Below, one piece after another: positions 22,504-27,440 of a stretch of 27,440 nucleotides of DNA (position 1 is its first letter; the number at the start of each line of letters is the position of its first letter). This stretch comes from an uncultured Clostridia bacterium. Lineage in GTDB: Bacteria > Bacillota > Clostridia > UMGS1810. Where the stretch lies: assembly GCA_934463165.1 (NCBI GenBank), contig CAKSJG010000031.1, positions 1 through 27,440 on the forward strand, given 5' to 3'. A model generated the notes under the pieces. That model worked only from the letters and a program-made list of their open reading frames with translations, made no database searches and had not been told where the DNA came from. Both the position numbers and the translations under genes were made by a program.

Positions 22504-23664
22504 TCAAACCTCGGGGATATCAAGAACAATTTCTTTTCCGAGTTTGTTTGATTTGTTGATACCGTCAAGAATAGCCTGGTTATAAATAATTTCACTTGTC
22601 GGAACAGGAGCCTTGCCGCCTTCTTTGATAGCATCGAGGAATGAACGAATCTTAAAGTAGAAGTTACCTTCTGCAGTGGGTTCTTTCATCGGGATTTCTG
22701 TGCAAACAGGTTCACCTGCTATATCCTGATAAATCTTAAGCGGGCCACCTATGGAGCCGTTCCAGCACTCTGTTGAGGGGATTCTGAGGGATGCATCGGT
22801 ACCGTAAATGATAGTATCGCCGGAGGTATCGAGGTTCATTGCCCATGCAATTCTGAAATCGAGGATTACTCCGCCTTCAAGACGAACAAATGCAGCTGCA
22901 AAATCGTCTACACCGAATATTTCGGAATAATTTTCCGGTTTGCCGACAGTGTTCCAATATTTTTTGCTCTTTCCGAAGAAATCGGATGTATAACCCGTAA
23001 CGGTGAGCGGCTTCGGATAGTTCATAGCATTTAAAACCATGTCAAGTGAATAGCATCCTATATCACCGAGAGCACCGAGGCAGCCTGTGTCAGCCTGAAT
23101 GAATGTTGTGCCGAAAGGCGTCGGAATACCGTGTCTTCTTCCTCCGCCTGTCTGGATATAATAAATCTTACCGAGAACACCGGACTGAACAACCTTTTTA
23201 ACCATCTGCATGTTGGGGTCAAGTCTGGGCTGGAATCCGATAGAAATAAGCATTCCCGTTTCTTTTTCTGTCTTGCGGATTTCAACTGCTTCTTCCAATG
23301 TTACGCACATCGGTTTTTCAAGAAGAACATTAACTCCGGCTTTCATTGAATCGATAGCGCACTCTGCGTGAGTTGCGTTATATGTACAAATGCTGACTGC
23401 GTCAAGTTTTTCATTCGCAAGAAGCTCTTTGTGTGATCTGTAGCAACGAACACCTTCAACATTCCATTTTTTAAAGAATGCTTCAGCCTTGCCTTCAACA
23501 AGATCTGCACCTGCAACGATTTCAACATCGGGCATTTTGAGATACTCGCTTATATGAGCATCAGCAATCCAGCCCGTACCGATGATACCTACTTTAAGCT
23601 TTTTTGAGGTATCGATTTCTTTTTTGTCCTGATTTTCCTTGAATGCATCAAGAATATCTGCCAT
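22504..23664 (-). CDS. Gfo/Idh/MocA family oxidoreductase
   Basis: This 386-residue NAD(P)-dependent dehydrogenase has an N-terminal Rossmann fold with GTGWIA (29-34), the acidic ADL after the second strand, and the family motif EKP at 116-118. A C-terminal alpha/beta substrate domain includes GALGDIGCYSLDM, with the conserved lysine-equivalent region and histidine/aspartate variation typical of the group. About 20 polar residues precede the fold. AAGGAGAG lies upstream of the start. It is the first gene of a two-gene operon with an isomerase, driven by a promoter copy shared with the second isomerase gene. Probable role: oxidation or reduction of a sugar or cyclitol. Confidence 0.9.
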   Translation of the reverse strand: MADILDAFKENQDKKEIDTSKKLKVGIIGTGWIADAHISEYLKMPDVEIVAGADLVEGKAEAFFKKWNVEGVRCYRSHKELLANEKLDAVSICTYNATHAECAIDSMKAGVNVLLEKPMCVTLEEAVEIRKTEKETGMLISIGFQPRLDPNMQMVKKVVQSGVLGKIYYIQTGGGRRHGIPTPFGTTFIQADTGCLGALGDIGCYSLDMVLNAMNYPKPLTVTGYTSDFFGKSKKYWNTVGKPENYSEIFGVDDFAAAFVRLEGGVILDFRIAWAMNLDTSGDTIIYGTDASLRIPSTECWNGSIGGPLKIYQDIAGEPVCTEIPMKEPTAEGNFYFKIRSFLDAIKEGGKAPVPTSEIIYNQAILDGINKSNKLGKEIVLDIPEV

Positions 23665-23689
23665 TTTTATCTCTCCTTATTAAAATAAT

Positions 23690-23798
23690 AGTTGATTTTT
23701 TTGACTTGATGTTATATTATATATAACTTACGTTTATTATAATACCGTTATTGACATTTTTCTATTTAAATTTTGACTATAATTTGAACAATTTTGAC
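23690..23798 (-). promoter_or_regulatory. Promoter/operator copy A with three spaced repeats
   Basis: The region upstream of the MocA-type gene holds a -10 TATAAT on the minus strand (23721-23716) and TTGAC repeats at 23751, 23773 and 23794, spaced 22 and 21 bp. No consensus -35 is visible at the right distance. The block from about 23705 to 23762 is nearly identical to 24688-24744 upstream of the paralogous isomerase gene. Repeats phased at about two helical turns suit an AraC-type activator, which is encoded next to copy B. Confidence 0.6.
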
Positions 23799-23819
23799 TT
23801 TCGACTGCCGTATTGCATT

Positions 23820-24617
23820 TTATCCGCATATTGTTTTCAGATAATCAATACTTATTTTCGCTTCTTCCATGGGCGTTCTCTCGGCAACGGGATTTTTTTC
23901 GACTTCGACAATTATGTATTCCGTTCCGCATTCCTCGGCGGTTTCAAGTATTTTTTCAAAATCCGTAACACCGCTTCCGCACGGACGGAAGAAAAATTCA
24001 TCATCGGACGGATTATCTTTCATATCTTTAAATCCCTCCGAAAATTTCTTGCTCACAAAATCCTTAAGATGCAGCACTTCTACCCTGCCGCTGTATTTTT
24101 TTAAATATTCGCACTGATCTTCACCTGCATACAGCACCCATCCGGTATCAAATTCAGGCGAGAGAAGATCGGACGGAACATCTTCAAAAAGTTTGTCCAA
24201 AAGATACTCTCCGTCCCTTTTTACAAATTCGGAAGTATGGTTATGATAAAGAAGCTTAATGCCGTTTTTCTTTAAGTCGCTGCCGAGCTTCATAAATTTG
24301 CCGACCGTATCGCTCCAATCTTTATTTTCAATATCATACCACGGTATCGCACAGTATTTTGCACCGATAACCTTAAGAAAATCTATTGCCTTTTGACCTT
24401 CTTCAAAAAACAGCTGCGGATCCTGATGAACCGAAACGCACTCAAGACCGTGTTTATTCAAAAGTGCCCTGACCTCTTCTGCAGACTTGCCGAAATAACC
24501 CGCAAATTCCACAAAATCATAACCCATTTTCTTTACGTTTTCAAGAGCCGCATCCATGTTTTCTTTAACTTCGTCGCAAATTGAATAAAGCTGCAGCCCT
24601 ATTTTAAATTTTTTCAT
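23820..24617 (-). CDS. Sugar phosphate isomerase/epimerase, paralog 2
   Basis: This 265-residue TIM-barrel protein is co-linear with the product of 21631-22452 (shared MKKFK-IGLQLYSI start, EFAGYFGKSAEEV, PQLFF-EGQKAIDFLKVIGA, LLYHNH, HLKDFV, PCGSGV-DFEKILETAE). The segment around 190-210 differs most and is shorter here. ATG 24617 is preferred to the adjacent ATG 24620 by analogy with the paralog. It is divergent from the araC gene and has its own copy of the duplicated promoter. Sub-functionalised paralog is the simplest reading; the substrate is unknown. Confidence 0.87.
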   Translation of the reverse strand: MKKFKIGLQLYSICDEVKENMDAALENVKKMGYDFVEFAGYFGKSAEEVRALLNKHGLECVSVHQDPQLFFEEGQKAIDFLKVIGAKYCAIPWYDIENKDWSDTVGKFMKLGSDLKKNGIKLLYHNHTSEFVKRDGEYLLDKLFEDVPSDLLSPEFDTGWVLYAGEDQCEYLKKYSGRVEVLHLKDFVSKKFSEGFKDMKDNPSDDEFFFRPCGSGVTDFEKILETAEECGTEYIIVEVEKNPVAERTPMEEAKISIDYLKTICG

Positions 24618-24669
24618 CATTACTACTCCTCTTCTTCACATACGGTATTCTTGTTTTAAAACAAAAAAC

Positions 24670-24780
24670 AGTTGATTTTTTTTAAAATTGATGTTATATT
24701 ATATATAACTTACGATTATTATAATACCGTTATTGACATTTTTCCATTCAAATATTGACAATAATTTTAACTTTTTTGAC
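24670..24780. promoter_or_regulatory. Promoter/operator copy B with three spaced repeats
   Basis: This is the divergent region between isomerase paralog 2 and araC. TTGAC repeats lie at 24733, 24755 and 24776 with the same 22 and 21 bp spacing as copy A, and the AT-rich core around 24690-24744 is shared almost base for base. The repeat nearest araC ends 17 bp before its start codon, so binding there could also autoregulate araC. Confidence 0.6.
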
Positions 24781-24796
24781 CTTGGGAGGTGTGCAC

Positions 24797-25663
24797 ATGA
24801 AAAATGAAATAGTCTGTCCGTCCGTGCCGAATACATCGGTCAGAATAAATTTAGGAGAGAAGCCGAGCAAAAGTTATAGCTTCTGTCCGCTTCATCTTCA
24901 TAATGAATTTGAGCTTATACATACAAAATGCGGAATGATGTTTTTTTATATAAACGGAAAGAAGCATGTTCTCAAAGGCGGAGATATAATTATTGTTAAC
25001 AGCCGTGTCGCTCACAAAACAGAGACATTTCCCGGAACGATGAACATAATGATACAGTTCGGAACGGATCCTAATATCGGCGAAACAGGTCAATATCACA
25101 TGAGCAAATATCTTTCGCGCTTTGTTAACTACGGAGGAACCGATTCGTTTGTTATGCGCGAAGGTGAAAAGATAACAGACGATATGCTGACACATATTAA
25201 AAATATAGAACGCGAATACATACAAAAGGATAAATCCTACGATGTATTTATAAAGTCATCGGTCTATGCAATGCTCGGTATTCTTTATCGCAACGGTATA
25301 ATAACCAATCCGGATTCACTTTTTGACACAAAAAACATCCAAAAAATTCTGCCCGTCCTTGAATTTATTGACAATCACTACAACGAACCGCTTACGCTTA
25401 CGGACATGAGCGACGTTTTAAACGTTAACGAATCTTACTTTTGCAGAATGTTTAAAAAAATAACAAACGCAACGGCCGTGCAATACCTTAACTTTGTCAG
25501 AGTCTGCAAAGCGGAGAGGCTTTTGCTGTCGGGTGAAAAGAGCATATCCGAAATATCGTTTGAAACGGGTTTCTCTTCGCTTTCGTATTTTAACCGAACA
25601 TTTAAAAAATTTAAATCATGCACGCCCACGGACTACAAAAAAATAAAATATGCTCAGGTTTAA
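24797..25663 (+). CDS. AraC family transcriptional regulator
   Basis: From ATG 24797, preceded by GGGAGGTG, the product has 288 residues. An N-terminal cupin sensor domain (about 25-110; LHLHNEFELIH, GGDIIIVNSRVAHKTE) precedes a C-terminal pair of helix-turn-helix motifs (about 185-285; LTLTDMSDVLNVNESYFCRMFKK and ISEISFETGFSSLSYFNRTFKK), the classic AraC/XylS DNA-binding domain. An upstream in-frame ATG at 24755 is rejected because it lies in the operator repeats and has no ribosome binding site. It probably activates the two promoter copies that serve the isomerase and oxidoreductase genes in response to a sugar. Confidence 0.92.
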   Translation: MKNEIVCPSVPNTSVRINLGEKPSKSYSFCPLHLHNEFELIHTKCGMMFFYINGKKHVLKGGDIIIVNSRVAHKTETFPGTMNIMIQFGTDPNIGETGQYHMSKYLSRFVNYGGTDSFVMREGEKITDDMLTHIKNIEREYIQKDKSYDVFIKSSVYAMLGILYRNGIITNPDSLFDTKNIQKILPVLEFIDNHYNEPLTLTDMSDVLNVNESYFCRMFKKITNATAVQYLNFVRVCKAERLLLSGEKSISEISFETGFSSLSYFNRTFKKFKSCTPTDYKKIKYAQV

Positions 25664-25672
25664 AAATTTTTC

Positions 25673-25701
25673 TTGACAAATGATTTTTTATGTGGTATTA
25701 T
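25673..25701 (+). promoter_or_regulatory. Sigma-A promoter of the trpB2 leader
   Basis: Consensus TTGACA (25673-25678), 17 bp, TATTAT (25696-25701). Transcription would begin near 25708, giving a leader of about 175 nt before the coding region. Confidence 0.85.
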
Positions 25702-25706
25702 GTAAT

Positions 25707-25755
25707 CAGATCAGATGAGAACAGAATATTAAGAGACGAGAATAGCTTAGAAGAG
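25707..25755 (+). promoter_or_regulatory. Putative TRAP-type binding region (NAG repeats)
   Basis: NAG triplets begin at 25707, 25712, 25717 and 25722 (CAG, CAG, GAG, CAG) and, after an 11-nt step, at 25733, 25738, 25743, 25748 and 25753 (GAG, GAG, TAG, TAG, GAG). Every step inside each block is exactly 5 nt. The second block is five consecutive G/U-AG triplets with 2-nt spacers, the arrangement bound by the trp RNA-binding attenuation protein in Bacillus. The downstream gene is a tryptophan synthase beta homolog. Protein binding is inferred. Confidence 0.6.
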
Positions 25756-25783
25756 TACAATTTTATAAAAGTATTGTATTTAT

Positions 25784-25811
25784 CGGGCATATTTTCAATA
25801 TGCCCGTTTTT
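25784..25811 (+). terminator. Leader terminator (attenuator) before trpB2
   Basis: CGGGCATATT (25784-25793) and AATATGCCCG (25797-25806) form a 10-bp perfect stem with a 3-nt loop, followed by five T. It lies in the leader, 71 nt before the coding start, so readthrough must be controlled. An AT-rich hairpin at 25754-25780 overlaps the last NAG triplet. The alternative pairing 25772-25776 with 25796-25800 could compete with the terminator but is weak. Confidence 0.82.
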
Positions 25812-25882
25812 GATTTCCTTGAACATTCTTTATATTTTGAAATCTGTCTCATCATCATATTTTTAACAAGGAGACGATGAAA

Positions 25883-27253
25883 ATGGCAGAAAAAATTCCT
25901 TACAAAATTTATTTGAACGAAAACGAGATGCCGAAGGCATGGTATAACGTACGTGCCGATATGAAAACAAAACCGGCACCGCTTTTAAATCCTGCAACAA
26001 AAAAACCGATGACGGCAGAAGAGCTTGAAGGCGTATTTTGCAAAGAGCTTGTAAAACAGGAGCTCAACGACACCGACAGATACATTGAAATTCCTGAAGA
26101 AATCAGAAATTTCTACAAAATGTACCGTCCGTCACCGCTTGTAAGAGCATATTGTCTTGAAAAGAAGCTCGGTACACCGGCAAAGATTTATTATAAATTT
26201 GAAGGCAACAACACAAGCGGAAGTCACAAACTTAACTCTGCAATAGCACAGGCATACTACGCTAAGGCGCAGGGGCTCAAAGGAGTAACAACCGAGACCG
26301 GTGCAGGTCAGTGGGGTACGGCGCTTTCCATGGCGTGCTCATATTTTGATCTTGACTGCAAGGTATATATGGTTAAGGTTTCGTACGAACAGAAGCCTTT
26401 CAGACGTGAAGTGATGAGAACATACGGCGCGTCGGTTACGCCGTCTCCGTCGGACACAACCAATGTCGGAAGAGAAATCCTCAAAAAATATCCAGGTACA
26501 ACCGGAAGCCTCGGATGTGCAATTTCGGAAGCTGTTGAAACGGCTGTTTCAAACGATGGATACAAATATGTGCTCGGAAGCGTGCTCGGTCAGGTACTTT
26601 TGCATCAATCGGTTATAGGACTTGAAACAAAAGCCGCTCTCGATAAATATGACATACATCCCGATATCATAATCGGATGCGCGGGCGGCGGATCTAACCT
26701 CGGCGGACTGATCGCTCCGTTTATGGGCGAAAAATTAAGAGGCGAAGCCGACTATAGATTTATAGCAGTTGAGCCGTCATCGTGCCCAAGCCTTACACGC
26801 GGAAAATATGCCTATGACTTTTGCGATACGGGCATGGTTTGCCCGCTTTCTAAAATGTATACCTTAGGATCCGGATTCATTCCTGCTCCGAACCATGCCG
26901 GAGGACTCAGATATCACGGAATGAGCTATGTTCTTTCGCAGCTCTTTGACGACGGATATCTGGAGGCAACATCCGTTGAGCAGACATCGGTATTTGAAGC
27001 GGCGGAAACCTTTGCAAGAGTTGAGGGAATCCTCCCGGCACCGGAAAGCAGCCACGCTATAAGAGTTGCAATCGATGAAGCGTTAAAATGCAAAGAGAAC
27101 GGCGAAGAAAAAACAATTGTGTTCGGCCTTACGGGAACGGGATATTTTGATATGGTTGCATACGAAAAATACAACAACGGAGAGATGACGGATTACATTC
27201 CGTCGGATGAAGAGCTCAACAAATACTTTGAAACTCTTCCCAAAATTGACTGA
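25883..27253 (+). CDS. TrpB2-type tryptophan synthase beta chain-like protein
   Basis: AAGGAG at 25868-25873 is 9 nt before ATG 25883 but only 3 nt before ATG 25877, so 25883 is chosen, giving 456 residues. The PLP lysine is K116 in GSHKLNSA. ETGAGQWG lies at 138-145 and the phosphate-binding GCAGGGSN at 265-272. The long N-terminal part and overall length match the TrpB2 class rather than about 400-residue TrpB1. No trpA or other trp gene is adjacent, as is usual for TrpB2, which can act alone on indole and serine. A leader with NAG repeats and a terminator suggests tryptophan control. Confidence 0.92.
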   Translation: MAEKIPYKIYLNENEMPKAWYNVRADMKTKPAPLLNPATKKPMTAEELEGVFCKELVKQELNDTDRYIEIPEEIRNFYKMYRPSPLVRAYCLEKKLGTPAKIYYKFEGNNTSGSHKLNSAIAQAYYAKAQGLKGVTTETGAGQWGTALSMACSYFDLDCKVYMVKVSYEQKPFRREVMRTYGASVTPSPSDTTNVGREILKKYPGTTGSLGCAISEAVETAVSNDGYKYVLGSVLGQVLLHQSVIGLETKAALDKYDIHPDIIIGCAGGGSNLGGLIAPFMGEKLRGEADYRFIAVEPSSCPSLTRGKYAYDFCDTGMVCPLSKMYTLGSGFIPAPNHAGGLRYHGMSYVLSQLFDDGYLEATSVEQTSVFEAAETFARVEGILPAPESSHAIRVAIDEALKCKENGEEKTIVFGLTGTGYFDMVAYEKYNNGEMTDYIPSDEELNKYFETLPKID

Positions 27254-27267
27254 TTTTAAATATTAAA

Positions 27268-27332
27268 CGGTTAAACCGAAGACACACGGGAGTTGAATTT
27301 GTTTTAAAGTTCAACTCCCGTGTGCTTAACCG
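27268..27332. repeat. Long nested inverted repeat downstream of trpB2
   Basis: CACACGGGAGTTGAA (27283-27297) and TTCAACTCCCGTGTG (27310-27324) form a perfect 15-bp stem with a 12-nt loop. An outer CGGTTAA/TTAACCG pair (27268-27274 and 27326-27332) adds a second arm. There is no T-run, so it is not a standard terminator, though it starts only 15 nt past the stop and may stabilise the 3' end. Confidence 0.65.
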
Positions 27333-27378
27333 CACGCGTCAATATCCGAACATATTCAAAAGAATTAAAAATTCGTAT

Positions 27379-27440
27379 CGGTTACAGGTATATGTATTTT
27401 ATTTTAAGTCGCTCAAACAGGCAGTGCAGTAGCGCTGAAC
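27379..27440. repeat. Second repeat family, inverted partial copy cut by window end
   Basis: The stretch GCTCAAACAGGCAGTGCAGT, continuing to the last base, is the reverse complement of the core at 294-323 with one mismatch. The bases before it (27379-27410) resemble a diverged version of the arm of that element. The other arm lies beyond the window. Confidence 0.6.

Noticed and set aside
25702..25876. T-box or other known riboswitch in the trpB2 leader
   Set aside because: No T-box sequence (AGGGUGGNACCGCG type) or specifier-loop layout was seen. The periodic NAG triplets fit a TRAP-like site better.

Overview
The window is a low-to-mid GC Firmicutes (Clostridia-like, probably anaerobic gut or sediment) chromosome segment. 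The evidence is AGGAGG-type ribosome binding sites, sigma-A promoters with 17-bp spacing, a YtrA-type GntR/ABC cassette, and an oxygen-sensitive glycyl radical enzyme. No rRNA, tRNA or CRISPR array was seen.

The centrepiece is 4018-18919 on the minus strand: a glycyl-radical-enzyme-associated bacterial microcompartment (GRM type) for deoxysugar and 1,2-propanediol breakdown. In transcription order it encodes a B12-independent propanediol dehydratase, its radical SAM activase, a PduU/EutS-like shell protein, an EutP/PduV-like GTPase, then (from a second promoter) a fuculose/rhamnulose-phosphate aldolase, a GlcG/HbpS protein, a zinc alcohol dehydrogenase, two nearly identical BMC-H proteins, a BMC-P pentamer, a PduS-like flavin/Fe-S protein, a PduT-like BMC-T protein, a CoA-acylating aldehyde dehydrogenase, two more BMC-H proteins and the phosphotransacylase PduL. 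A DeoR regulator and rhamnulokinase follow behind a terminator-like hairpin. Inferred flow: L-rhamnulose (or fuculose) is phosphorylated by the kinase and split by the aldolase to DHAP and L-lactaldehyde. Lactaldehyde is reduced to 1,2-propanediol and dehydrated to propionaldehyde, which is dismutated to propanol and propionyl-CoA/propionyl-phosphate inside the shell. Five proteins carry encapsulation-peptide-like tails.

Left flank (1-4017): a gntR-ABC ATPase-permease operon lying between two direct copies of a 152-bp MITE-like element. Right flank (19078-27440): a divergent LysR regulator, an O-acetylhomoserine sulfhydrylase gene (metY-like), and a sugar-metabolism module. That module has two paralogous TIM-barrel isomerases, a Gfo/Idh/MocA oxidoreductase and an AraC regulator, with a duplicated promoter carrying three 21-22-bp-spaced repeats. 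It is followed by a stand-alone TrpB2-type gene with an attenuator leader. That leader carries NAG triplets at exact 5-nt spacing ahead of an intrinsic terminator, which resembles a TRAP binding site.

The most interesting items are the TRAP-like leader of the orphan trpB2, the BMC-H gene with two in-frame starts that each have a Shine-Dalgarno sequence, the cysteine-rich linker before the aldolase encapsulation tail, the duplicated AraC-type operator array, and the dispersed repeats.
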